Assembly (NCBI GenBank): GCA_022824805.1
Contig: JAJDZE010000166.1
Coordinates: forward strand, 1-39,418
Origin: Acidimicrobiia bacterium
GTDB taxonomy: Bacteria > Actinomycetota > Acidimicrobiia > Acidimicrobiales > Poriferisodalaceae
DNA length: 39,418 bases
Reading direction: 5' to 3'
Shown here piece by piece: positions 1-6,744 of the stretch. The notes under the pieces are model-generated. The model had not been told where the DNA came from, ran no database searches, and saw nothing but the letters and a program-made list of their open reading frames with translations. Position numbers and translations under genes: made by a program. Position 1 is the stretch's first letter. Every line of letters begins with the position of its first letter.

Positions 1-359
1 CGGTGCTTGGGCCGCCGTCACAGGCTCGAACGTGCCCGCACGGTCCCGAGGCACCGCCAGGCCGGCCCTCGCCGATCTCAGTGGTGACCCGCTTGGGGGT
101 GAACCCGTTGCGCGAGTTCCCCGACCCTGTGCCCTCGACCGCGTGGCGCTCATAGCCCAGATGCTCGGTCATCCCGGCCCTCCAGGCCAGTCTGAAGCAC
201 CCGGCGCACCAGCCCGGTCAACAGGCCGTTCTCGCCGGTCAGCTCCACGCCATCAGCGCGGGCCTGGGCCACCAGCAGCTCAGCCCACTCGGTCATCGCC
301 GCCTCACCGGCAGCATCGCTCGCCGGCACCCCCGGCCTGTCATGATCAGTCACAGACAT
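1..359 (-). pseudogene. IS256-family transposase, N-terminal part, two frameshifts
   Basis: This is the N-terminal part of a Mutator/IS256-type transposase (DDE enzyme, cut-and-paste transposition). From the ATG at 359 the frame gives a typical start, including MTEWAELLVAQARADGVELT and LLTGLVRRVLQTGLE, then hits a stop at 150. The family continuation follows in the next frame: TEHLGYERHAVEGTGSGNSR, then NGFTPKRVTTEIGE. After a second shift it continues as LAVPRDRAGTFEPVT up to the window edge. Both breaks look like one extra base at the same 9-mer, GAGGGCCGG. IS256 elements are not known to need frameshifting, so decay or a sequencing error is likely. The DDE catalytic residues would lie outside the window. 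Confidence 0.75.
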
Positions 360-410
360 GATCCTCCCCGGCCCACAGCCCTTGGCTGGGGACCATCAGA
401 CCACGCCGCT

Positions 411-436
411 TACACAAACTTCTTGACAGTCCCCTC
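411..436 (-). repeat. probable terminal inverted repeat of the IS256 element
   Basis: The plus strand reads CTTACACAAACTTCTTGACA and then GTCCCC, which resembles the ends of IS256-family elements and sits about 50 nt upstream of the transposase start. The partner repeat is off the left edge, so pairing cannot be checked. Bases 437-604 to its right show no gene that I can support. Confidence 0.5.
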
Positions 437-604
437 ATTGACCATGGCCGTGACCACTTCGAGACGATCCGTGTCCCGGTTGGCTGACTGCCATCCTCGC
501 GACCTGATAGATGTTGAGCCGTAGCAGCGGGACGGGGCCATCGAAACGTCGGGTGACCTGCGGCGCGTGTTCGCCGAGCTAACGAGGAGCTTGCCGTAGC
601 GGTC

Positions 605-997
605 ATGGGTGCCAATGGAGTGCGCTGGTCAATGTCGGCGGCACTTGTCTATTGGGTTCTGATCTCCGCGTACATGTTGATCATGCACGGCGACGAGCTC
701 GACTTGGATGCCGTATTTCCCCTGGTCGACCGAGCTCCCGGAGCGTCCGTGTCGTCTGCGCCTACGCCGCCCAATCCGCCACGCGCGGTCGTGGCGGCGT
801 TCTGGATCATCGGCTGCATTGTCGGGCTTCCGCTCGTGGCCCCGGCCAAGGCACTCGCAGTCGTTCTCCGCATCAGCCTGATCGTGGTCGGCGCCTGTCT
901 GCTGGCAACCGTGACGCGTCTCGGAATCCTGCTCGCCCCAGTGCTTGCCCTTCAATTGATGGCCTACTACCGAAGTGACCCGTCAAGGCGCTCATGA
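605..997 (+). CDS. small membrane protein of unknown function
   Basis: This is a 130-aa open frame with two or three hydrophobic stretches: roughly residues 10-27, 62-80, and 82-118 (possibly two helices). A hydrophilic Pro/Ser-rich loop lies between the first and second. The C-terminus is short and basic (YYRSDPSRRS). No family is recognised. An internal ATG at 632 follows a GGAG and may be the true start, giving 121 aa. The gene lies alone between the IS remnant and the minus-strand HicB-like gene, so context gives no function. The regular hydrophobic pattern argues that it is coding; the frame on the opposite strand is low in hydrophobic residues and looks like a shadow. Confidence 0.5.
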   Translation: MGANGVRWSMSAALVYWVLISAYMLIMHGDELDLDAVFPLVDRAPGASVSSAPTPPNPPRAVVAAFWIIGCIVGLPLVAPAKALAVVLRISLIVVGACLLATVTRLGILLAPVLALQLMAYYRSDPSRRS

Positions 998-1040
998 AGC
1001 GGTCAAGTCACACGGATTCGTCTGACGAGTTCGACCCGCT

Positions 1041-1232
1041 TCACGCCAACCTGAGATCAGCGACGTGACGAATTCCAGGCAGTTCACCGCTCGTCAGGTC
1101 TGCGTGGAGATCGCGCAGGTGCTCCTCGAGGTCTTCCAGCGTCGTGCCCTGCGTCCAGTAATCGGGAAATTCCTCGAGATAGCCGAGCCACCACTCTTCC
1201 TCTTGCCAGTAGACGATCTTCGTGGTGCGCAC
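1041..1232 (-). CDS. HicB-like (UPF0150) orphan antitoxin-type protein
   Basis: This 63-aa protein begins MRTTKIVYWQEEEWWLGYLE and continues FPDYWTQGTTLEDLEEHLRD, the characteristic fold-core text of HicB/UPF0150 proteins, which have a partial RNase-H-like fold. In HicAB systems HicB neutralises the mRNA-cleaving toxin HicA. The GTG at 1232 is preferred because a GGGAG lies 8 nt upstream and the length then matches the family. The frame is open further upstream, to an ATG at 1331, but that extension would be encoded by a long palindrome. I find no HicA-like frame (small double-stranded-RNA-binding-like protein with GSHH) on either side, so the gene is an orphan or the partner has been lost. 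The DNA-binding domain seen in some HicB proteins is also absent. Confidence 0.6.
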   Translation of the reverse strand: MRTTKIVYWQEEEWWLGYLEEFPDYWTQGTTLEDLEEHLRDLHADLTSGELPGIRHVADLRLA

Positions 1233-1297
1233 GCCTGCAACTCCCTGCCGGCCGTCGGCGTCGAGCATCAGGTACCCGAAAATCGTCTCTGAATGCA

Positions 1298-1324
1298 GAG
1301 GCGGCACCGATACGGTGCCGCCTC
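1298..1324. repeat. perfect 27-bp palindrome upstream of the HicB-like gene
   Basis: The arms are GAGGCGGCACCG and CGGTGCCGCCTC, 12 bases each with no mismatch, around a 3-base centre (ATA). The palindrome lies 66-92 nt upstream of the chosen start of the HicB-like gene and 59 nt before the Abi-like gene on the other strand. It is therefore in the shared divergent control region. It could be an operator for a dimeric repressor or a hairpin. No T-run follows it on either strand, which argues against a simple terminator. Confidence 0.75.
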
Positions 1325-1382
1325 GTCGCATCTGTGCCCCAAGCAGCTTCCGTGAGAGGCCGACGAGGAGCGTACGCCAGAG

Positions 1383-2068
1383 ATGATACCGCGCCAGAGC
1401 GAGGTCAATGCCGCCGAGTCGTTTGTCTACGACGGCACCACGCGGGCGGCCCTGCGTAGCGCCCTCTCAATGGATCGTTTCGCGACGTACCTGCGACTCG
1501 CCCGAGGCCGCGAAGTGCGAGCACTGCAACCATATGCACGGAATGCTGCATTGGCGTCAGCCATGCACGGCCCACTCCACATGCTGGAGGTCACGCTTCG
1601 GAACGCGGCCTACGACTCCCTGTCGGAGACGCTCGGTGCCGATTGGCTCTCGGGAGTCGCGCTCACTACGAGACAGCGGAAGATGATTGACAGCGCCCCA
1701 CGAGAGCGCTTCGACAGCAAGGTAAGACGGTGACGCCGAGCGGGCTCGTAGCTGAGATGAGCTTCGGATTCTGGGTGGCGCTCTTCGCCAAGCGCTTTGA
1801 CCACCAGTTGTGGAGAGTTGCGCTGCACCGAGCGTTCGAGCCGACCCCGCCCCGTTCTGAACTACACCGGCAGTTAGAGCAGCTTCGCGCTCTGCGCAAT
1901 CGCGTCGCGCATCATGAACCCATACTCAAGCGGGATCTGAACGGCGATTACGAATCGCTCTTGGAAGTGCTTGCGATGCTGTCTCCGGAGGTGAGCAACT
2001 GGGTGCGTCACCACAGCCGCGTCCAGGAGGTACTCACGACGCCGACTCCGCAGATCATGCAGTTCTAG
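1383..2068 (+). pseudogene. Abi/HEPN-like protein gene, split into two frames
   Basis: Two consecutive frames together make one Abi-like protein of about 228 aa. The first (1383-1733, 116 aa) carries the N-terminal helical part, with LSMDRFATYLRLARGRE and MLEVTLRNAAYDSL. The second (GTG at 1730 to 2068, 112 aa) carries VAEMSFGFWVALFAKRF and the signature RNRVAHHEPIL. That last motif fits the R-x4-H active site of HEPN ribonucleases. Relatives are single proteins linked to abortive infection. Here the halves overlap by GTGA and a -1 shift is needed to join them. It may be a simple frameshift mutation, a real split gene expressed by coupled translation, or a sequencing error. Because both halves keep family text with no other damage, the break looks recent. 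Confidence 0.6.
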
Positions 2069-2113
2069 CGGCATGTCAGCGAGGTTGGCTTCTTCGGTGA
2101 CAGTGCTCAAGTG

Positions 2114-3280
2114 CTATTGCGCTAGGCCCTCTTGCCAGATGCGGCGGGCGAATTCGTGTGCGGGAATGATGTCGATGCCGTCGTGGGTGCGGCGTGGCCG
2201 GTCTTCGAGGCAGACCAGCATTCGGGCGCTCAACTCAGGATGCTCCTCGGCGAGTGTGCGCAGCCCCCGAAGATGGCGTGTGGTGACGGTGGTGGTCGCC
2301 TTGGCTTCGATCGCGACACGCATGTCGCCCACGACGAAGTCCACCTCGATGCCGCTGGGCAGCCGCCAGTAGCTGAGCTCCTCGCCGGTCTCGTGGTACG
2401 CCGTCATCGCGCACAACTCATGGAACACCCAGTTCTCGAACGCCTTGCCGTACGCGTCCGAGCCCCGCTCGACGGTTCCGCGGCGGGCGAGCCGATTCAC
2501 CACGCCGACATCCTCGAAGTACAGCTTGGGCGCCCCGGCCAGACGGCGCTTTGCCCGTCGCCGCCAGCGCGGCAGCCAGCGCGCGAGCAGGGTGTCGGTG
2601 AGGATGCCGAAGTGAGCCTTGGCAGTCGGGCCCGAAACGCCGCATTCGCGGGCGATGTTGGCGAAATTGACGGGGTCACCGTCGCTGAGAGCCGCGGCGT
2701 CGAGAAAGTCGGAGAATGCCGGCAGATTCCGCACGAGGCCCTCGGCGGCGATCTCCTGCCGCAGGTAGTCGGCGATGTAGGAGTCGAGCAGACGGTGCGG
2801 CCGTTCCGATTCGTAGATGCGCGGCAGGTAGCCGTGGTTGAGCATCCGGTCGAGGCTGAACGCGTCGCCGAGTTCGCCGGAGGTGAGGCCGCGGAGCTCA
2901 TAGCGCAGTGCCCGCCCGCCGAGCAGGTTCGCCGCGCCGTGGCGGACCTTACGTGCGCTCGATCCGCACAGCGCGAAATGGAGCCCGTGGCGTTCGATGA
3001 GCCAATGCACCTCGTCGAGCAGAGCGGGCACTTTCTGGACTTCGTCAATGACCACCTGGCGGGTCGGGTCAGGGCCGTGAGGGCCGGCCGCTTCCAGTTC
3101 CTGTCGCAGCCGCTCGGGTCGGGTGGCGTAACGGCGGAAGTCGTCGGCCTTGAGCAGGTCCACCCACACGCCATCGGGGTACTGCTGGCGCAGCAGAGTG
3201 CTCTTTCCCGCCTGCCGAGGTCCCCACAGAAAAAAAGTTTCGGTGCCCGACTGCGGCAGTGTCAATCCGCGCTCAAACAT
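2114..3280 (-). CDS. AAA+ family ATPase with DUF4143 C-terminal domain
   Basis: This 388-aa protein belongs to the AAA_14/DUF4143 ATPase group. Walker A is FLWGPRQAGKST (about residues 17-28) and Walker B is VVIDEVQK (about 76-83). A sensor-like LCGSSARKV and the conserved YLPRIYES/YLRQEI text of DUF4143 follow. The C-terminus has EVDFVVGDMRVAIEAKAT, resembling the D...ExK core of PD-(D/E)xK nucleases. The cellular role of this abundant, often mobile family is not settled. The ATG at 3280 was chosen; a TTG directly before it is an alternative. No clear Shine-Dalgarno is seen, and a TATGAT box ends 12 nt before the ATG, so the transcript may have almost no leader. The gene stands alone and ends close to the converging Abi-like gene. 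Confidence 0.85.
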   Translation of the reverse strand: MFERGLTLPQSGTETFFLWGPRQAGKSTLLRQQYPDGVWVDLLKADDFRRYATRPERLRQELEAAGPHGPDPTRQVVIDEVQKVPALLDEVHWLIERHGLHFALCGSSARKVRHGAANLLGGRALRYELRGLTSGELGDAFSLDRMLNHGYLPRIYESERPHRLLDSYIADYLRQEIAAEGLVRNLPAFSDFLDAAALSDGDPVNFANIARECGVSGPTAKAHFGILTDTLLARWLPRWRRRAKRRLAGAPKLYFEDVGVVNRLARRGTVERGSDAYGKAFENWVFHELCAMTAYHETGEELSYWRLPSGIEVDFVVGDMRVAIEAKATTTVTTRHLRGLRTLAEEHPELSARMLVCLEDRPRRTHDGIDIIPAHEFARRIWQEGLAQ

Positions 3281-3283
3281 CAA

Positions 3284-3309
3284 CTTTAGAATATCATAAT
3301 CATCTAAAG
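3284..3309 (-). promoter_or_regulatory. AT-rich promoter with inverted repeat before the AAA ATPase gene
   Basis: Arms CTTTAGA (3284-3290) and TCTAAAG (3303-3309) flank 12 AT-rich bases that contain a TATGAT-like -10 box read on the minus strand. The island is clearly AT-rich in a GC-rich region. The repeat around the -10 box would suit an operator, possibly autoregulatory; this is inferred from position only. Confidence 0.45.
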
Positions 3310-3354
3310 CACAATTTTCTGTGGAGCGTCACAGCAGGGGCGGCGCGACGACGT

Positions 3355-4620
3355 TCAGGTGCGGTCGCGCCGCAGCCTTGCCGTGCCGGCAGCCGCCCGG
3401 TAGATGCCGCGGGGGCCGAGCGGACCGGCTCGGCCTTGCAGCAGATCTGTGGAGACGCGCATGGCCAGGTTCCCCATGCGGGGGGAACGGATCGCGAGCT
3501 GCGTCAGCTTTCTCATCAGCCCGGGCCGGCCCAGAGCGCGGGTCGTCAGCCGACCGAGATGGTGGTACCGCTCCCAGCGCGCAGCGAGCACCGCCTCGTA
3601 ACGCCGCAGCTCGAGTCCGTCGTCGGCGTCGAGCGCACGCCCGATGACCTCGGCCGCCAGCCGACCGGTGGCCAGTGCCGGGCCGACGCCGTCGCCGTTC
3701 CAGGGATTGACACTGCCTGCTGCGTCGCCGACGACCACCCAATTCGGCCCCGAACGCGGGCGAACCGATCCTCCCATCGGCAATCGGCCGCCGGCCTGTT
3801 CGCTGCGCGGCCCGGCGGGATAGATCTCCCAATGCTCAGGGATCTGCTGGGTCCACTGTTCGAAGAGTTGCTCCAGGGAAATGGCCTCGTTCCCGTAGTG
3901 ATGGCTGAGCAGGCCCACGCCCACATTGGCGGTGCCGTCACCGACCGGGAAGACCCAGCCGTAGCCCGGCAGCTGGCTCCCTGCGCGATCGGCCAGCGCA
4001 AAGACCGACTCGATCCACGGCTCGGCGTGGCGCGGGGTGGGGTAGTAGGCGCGCATCGCCAGTCCCTGCGCGTAGGTGCGGGTGCGCACGGCGCCGAGCG
4101 CCCGGCCGAAGTTCGAACGCGGACCGTCGGCGATGACGACATAGCGAGCGCGCGCAATCACGTTCTCGTGCATCGCGCCGCTGCCGCCCCGAGCGATGCA
4201 GCCACGCAGGTGGCCATCGGTGATCAGCGGTGCCGTGGCCTCCGTGGCGGTGAGGACGCGCGCTCCTGCCGACTGTGCTCGGGCGAACGTCAGCGCGTCG
4301 AGGCGCGACCGGCGCACCACCACGCCATAGCCGGGCCATTGCTCGCCCTGGGGCCACGACACCTCGAGGCTCCGCCCATGAGCGGTGATCCGCAGACCGT
4401 GATGCCGGTGCCAGCGCGCAGCGCCGGGATCGCAGCCCATGTCGATGAGCTCGCCCACAGCAACCGGCGTGAGCGCGTCGCCGCAGACGCGTTCGCGCGG
4501 ATGGGTCGAGCGCTCGATGAGCAGCACATCTCGTCCCGCCTGCGCGAGCCAGTACGCGGCAGCGCTGCCCGCCGGCCCGCCACCGACGACGAGCACATCG
4601 CAATCGAGTGTCTGGGTCAC
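3355..4620 (-). CDS. geranylgeranyl-reductase-family FAD-dependent oxidoreductase (MenJ-like)
   Basis: This 421-aa flavoprotein has an N-terminal Rossmann motif DVLVVGGGPAGSAAAYWLAQ (about residues 8-27), followed by RERVCGDALTP, which fits the redox-active Cys region of this family. The second FAD motif is VVVGDAAGSVNPWNGDGVGP (about 285-305). Family members saturate prenyl chains; in mycobacteria MenJ reduces one isoprene unit of menaquinone. Its place beside quinone-using bc and nuo operons makes a role in menaquinone maturation likely, but the substrate cannot be read from sequence. The GTG at 4620 (VTQTLDCDVLVVGGG) is the chosen start; an open extension upstream would run over the end of the cytochrome c gene with low-quality residues. 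It is probably cotranscribed with that gene. Confidence 0.8.
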   Translation of the reverse strand: MTQTLDCDVLVVGGGPAGSAAAYWLAQAGRDVLLIERSTHPRERVCGDALTPVAVGELIDMGCDPGAARWHRHHGLRITAHGRSLEVSWPQGEQWPGYGVVVRRSRLDALTFARAQSAGARVLTATEATAPLITDGHLRGCIARGGSGAMHENVIARARYVVIADGPRSNFGRALGAVRTRTYAQGLAMRAYYPTPRHAEPWIESVFALADRAGSQLPGYGWVFPVGDGTANVGVGLLSHHYGNEAISLEQLFEQWTQQIPEHWEIYPAGPRSEQAGGRLPMGGSVRPRSGPNWVVVGDAAGSVNPWNGDGVGPALATGRLAAEVIGRALDADDGLELRRYEAVLAARWERYHHLGRLTTRALGRPGLMRKLTQLAIRSPRMGNLAMRVSTDLLQGRAGPLGPRGIYRAAAGTARLRRDRT

Positions 4621-4694
4621 AGTGCCGTGATCACGATCAGGGTTGCCGCTCGGTGGGGAATCGGCGTGGGCGCCGGGGCGCCGCAGGCATGGCG

Positions 4695-5474
4695 CTAGTG
4701 GCCGCCGCCACCCCCGCCGCCGGTCAGGGCGCCGCCGCCGAGATGGGTCCACTCGGCATCGCGCTCGGCTGCCACTTCGTCGCTGATCGCTTCACCGCCG
4801 ATCACCTCGCGTACATAGCGCGCGACCGAATAGAGCTGATGCTCGTTGAGCACATCGCCGAACGCGGGCATGGCCGCTGCGTTGTCGCTGCCGCCGGAGA
4901 TGTGCGCACCGCCGGGCCGGTTGGGATCGCCGTAGACCTGCCCCAGCCCGAGGCCTTCGGAGCCCACCGAGATCCACTCGATGAACGAGTCGTCCAGGCT
5001 CGGGAAGGTCAGCAGCACCTCGCCGTTCCACAGCGGGCGCCCCACCAAGCCTCCGTCGGAACCAGCGCCGTCACCGCCGTGACAGCTCGAGCACCGCACT
5101 GCGTAGGTGGCTGCTCCCTCGTTGATGGCGGTGATCGGTTCGGGGGGCGGCTCGGTCAGCTTCACGTACACAAATGCCCACAGCGGCAGGCAGAACAGCA
5201 CGGGCAGCACCCAGATCGGAATCCGATGCCGCGTCTGTGCTGCCATCACCCATGACGGATCGGGCGGCGCCTCAGGCTCGACTTCGAGCTGTGCCGCCTC
5301 GCGCGCGGCAGCGATCATCTCGGCTTGGGTCGGCCCAGCGGCTGCAGCTGCTCCCGCTGCGGGTGTCGCCGCGCCCGCAGCGCCGCCGCCACCGCTGCCG
5401 TCGTCTTCGAGGACCCCCAGCGCGATGCGACGCTGTCGCGAGCGCTCCAGCAGGTACTCGGGAACTTCGGTCAC
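4695..5474 (-). CDS. membrane-anchored monohaem cytochrome c
   Basis: This 259-aa protein has one CSSCH haem-c site (Cys128, Cys131, His132) and a likely distal Met in AAAMPAFGDVL. One transmembrane helix at about residues 85-106 precedes the haem domain, placing the haem outside the membrane. The N-terminus (VTEVPEYLLERSRQRR) is cytoplasmic and is followed by a Gly/Ala-rich linker. The start motif closely matches that of the cytochrome b C-terminal subunit across the divergent gap. The C-terminus is a run of Gly with a final His. The GTG at 5474 has a strong GGAGG 5-6 nt upstream. It probably carries electrons from the bc complex to a terminal oxidase; its exact partner is not in the window. 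Confidence 0.85.
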   Translation of the reverse strand: MTEVPEYLLERSRQRRIALGVLEDDGSGGGGAAGAATPAAGAAAAAGPTQAEMIAAAREAAQLEVEPEAPPDPSWVMAAQTRHRIPIWVLPVLFCLPLWAFVYVKLTEPPPEPITAINEGAATYAVRCSSCHGGDGAGSDGGLVGRPLWNGEVLLTFPSLDDSFIEWISVGSEGLGLGQVYGDPNRPGGAHISGGSDNAAAMPAFGDVLNEHQLYSVARYVREVIGGEAISDEVAAERDAEWTHLGGGALTGGGGGGGH

Positions 5475-5818
5475 GGGATCCTCCGCGGGGTTGCCCCCAT
5501 GGGTTCTGGCACGGCGGCAAGGCCAAGTTCGCAGGGCACGATACGCGCCCGAGCGCACCGAGGCGCAAGTCTGCCATGCAGCCACGCCGATGGCGCAGAC
5601 TGCCGCACCTGATTGGGGCATCCGATTGGGCCGTGCGAATGGGTCAGCCCGAATTGTGGCGAGCGCTGGCTGTCGTGCTAGAACATCACGCGCCATGGCC
5701 GGGGCGCCGGTAATCTTTGCCCCGGTCTCGCTGCGGCTGACGCACTCGATGCACTATCGATTGGGCCAGTTCGCAACAGTCCTGATACGCCGACGGGAGA
5801 ACGCGGGAGGAACACCGA
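5475..5818. other. 344-bp divergent control region between cytochrome c and the bc operon
   Basis: No gene is supported here. The region separates the minus-strand cytochrome c/reductase pair from the plus-strand bc operon and should hold both promoters. It contains a 7-bp inverted repeat at 5699-5725. A weak plus-strand promoter candidate is TTGGGC (5761) with TGATAC (5783), 16 nt apart, about 30 nt before the start of the first bc-operon gene. Codon-like frames through the region are low-complexity Arg/Ala shadows. Confidence 0.5.
5699..5725. promoter_or_regulatory. CCGGGGC-N13-GCCCCGG inverted repeat
   Basis: Two perfect 7-base arms are separated by 13 bases that include TAATC, about 95 nt upstream of the first gene of the bc operon. 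Spacing and symmetry suit an operator. No T-run follows, so a terminator is less likely. Short GC-rich repeats are common in such DNA, so this is tentative. Confidence 0.3.
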
Positions 5819-6253
5819 GTGGTTGCACTCGTCACATCGATCCTCGTCACCGCGCTGATGGTCTACCTGCTCGTGTGGTACGGCAAGCGCCGCCCGACCG
5901 ACCGTCCCACTACTTGGGGCGAAGCCATGCTCGGGGCCGCCTACGTCTTCATGCTGATGCTGCTGGTGTTCGGCATCGTGCCCGACCGCTGGATCCGCCT
6001 GACCGACAACGAGTGGGGCTGGTCGGTGGAGCGCTTCCTGGTCACCGAAGGCCAGTTCATGGAGTCGCCGATTCTCTTCCCGCCGACGCGCATCGACCTC
6101 AAGAAGGTCAGCGACATCGTGGTCGTCATCGAGCACCTGATCGCGTTCATCGGATTGCCGGTGCTCGCGTTGTGGTGGCAGAAGCGCGACAAGGCCCAAC
6201 CCGCTGCCGAGCCGATCTCCGACTACGGCCGTCCACTGGTCAAGGGCAACTGA
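5819..6253 (+). CDS. membrane protein, first gene of the bc operon, unknown role
   Basis: This 144-aa protein has hydrophobic segments at about residues 3-20, 36-54 and 101-119. Between the second and third lies a polar loop, starting PDRWIRLTDNEWGWSVERF. The tail is charged. The GTG start at 5819 has a good ribosome site (GGGAGGA, 7 nt). No family is recognised. It lies 11 nt before the ferredoxin gene and heads the cytochrome bc operon, so it is likely an accessory subunit or assembly factor of that complex; this is inferred from position only. Confidence 0.75.
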   Translation: MVALVTSILVTALMVYLLVWYGKRRPTDRPTTWGEAMLGAAYVFMLMLLVFGIVPDRWIRLTDNEWGWSVERFLVTEGQFMESPILFPPTRIDLKKVSDIVVVIEHLIAFIGLPVLALWWQKRDKAQPAAEPISDYGRPLVKGN

Positions 6254-6264
6254 GGGCACGACGA

Positions 6265-6681
6265 ATGGCTGCGAACGACGCGAACCCGCCGATGCCCAAG
6301 TTCCGGGATGACTACCTGCTGCAGCAGGTCGACGCCTCCTACCTCGATGCAGCCGTCAAGCCGAAGCAGTTCATCAACATCGACCAGTCCGAGTGCATCC
6401 AGTGCGAGGGCTGTGTCGACATCTGCCCGTGGAAGTGCATCTGGTACGTGTCGACCGAGGCGGTCGACGAGGCCGTCGGCGTGGATCTGCCGGGGCTGGA
6501 TCCCACAGACAACGCCATCTTCATCATCGACGACGACGTGTGCACCCGCTGCGCACTGTGCGTCGACCGCTGCCCGACCGGCGTGATCACGCTGGGGCGG
6601 GTCAGCAACAACCCTCCGCCGTCGGGCGACGTCCACGGCCGCACTCACACCCACGGCTACGCCTACGGGATGCGCCTGTAG
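6265..6681 (+). CDS. 2[4Fe-4S] ferredoxin-type protein in the bc operon
   Basis: This 138-aa protein has two complete cluster motifs: CIQCEGCVDICP (about residues 44-55) and CTRCALCVDRCP (about 93-104). The insertion between them is longer than in small ferredoxins and resembles NuoI-type proteins. It has no transmembrane helix, so it is cytoplasmic or bound to the membrane complex. The tail contains HGRTHTHGYAYG. Encoded between a membrane protein and cytochrome b, it probably docks on the cytoplasmic face of the bc complex as an electron entry or exit point. That is inferred; classical bc complexes have no such subunit. It could also serve the second complex I, which lacks its NADH module. 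Confidence 0.85.
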   Translation: MAANDANPPMPKFRDDYLLQQVDASYLDAAVKPKQFINIDQSECIQCEGCVDICPWKCIWYVSTEAVDEAVGVDLPGLDPTDNAIFIIDDDVCTRCALCVDRCPTGVITLGRVSNNPPPSGDVHGRTHTHGYAYGMRL

Positions 6682-6744
6682 GCCGGCACGAACGCTGGCA
6701 ACGCTGACACCGCGAAGGACAAGGTCCACCTAGATCGAAGAGAT

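Larger units (their letters stand above)
1..436 (-). mobile_element. IS256-family insertion sequence, one end only, decayed
   Basis: The left part of the window is the 5' end of an IS256-type element pointing off the left edge. It holds the start of the transposase on the minus strand and, about 50 nt upstream of it, a terminal sequence that resembles IS256-family ends (on the minus strand GGGACTGTCAAGAAGTTTGT). The transposase frame is broken twice, so the copy is probably inactive. The other end and any target-site duplication lie outside the window. Family assignment rests on the transposase text; the exact outer boundary near 436 is inferred. Confidence 0.7.

Noticed and set aside
998-1040. 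A HicA toxin partner for the HicB-like gene
   Set aside because: Neither flank has a small frame with HicA features. The upstream gap is short and palindromic, and the downstream one holds only the end of another gene.
4621-4752. Longer N-terminus for the geranylgeranyl-reductase-like protein from an ATG at 4752
   Set aside because: The added residues are Arg/Pro-rich, precede the Rossmann start unusually far, and would overlap the end of the cytochrome c gene on the same strand.
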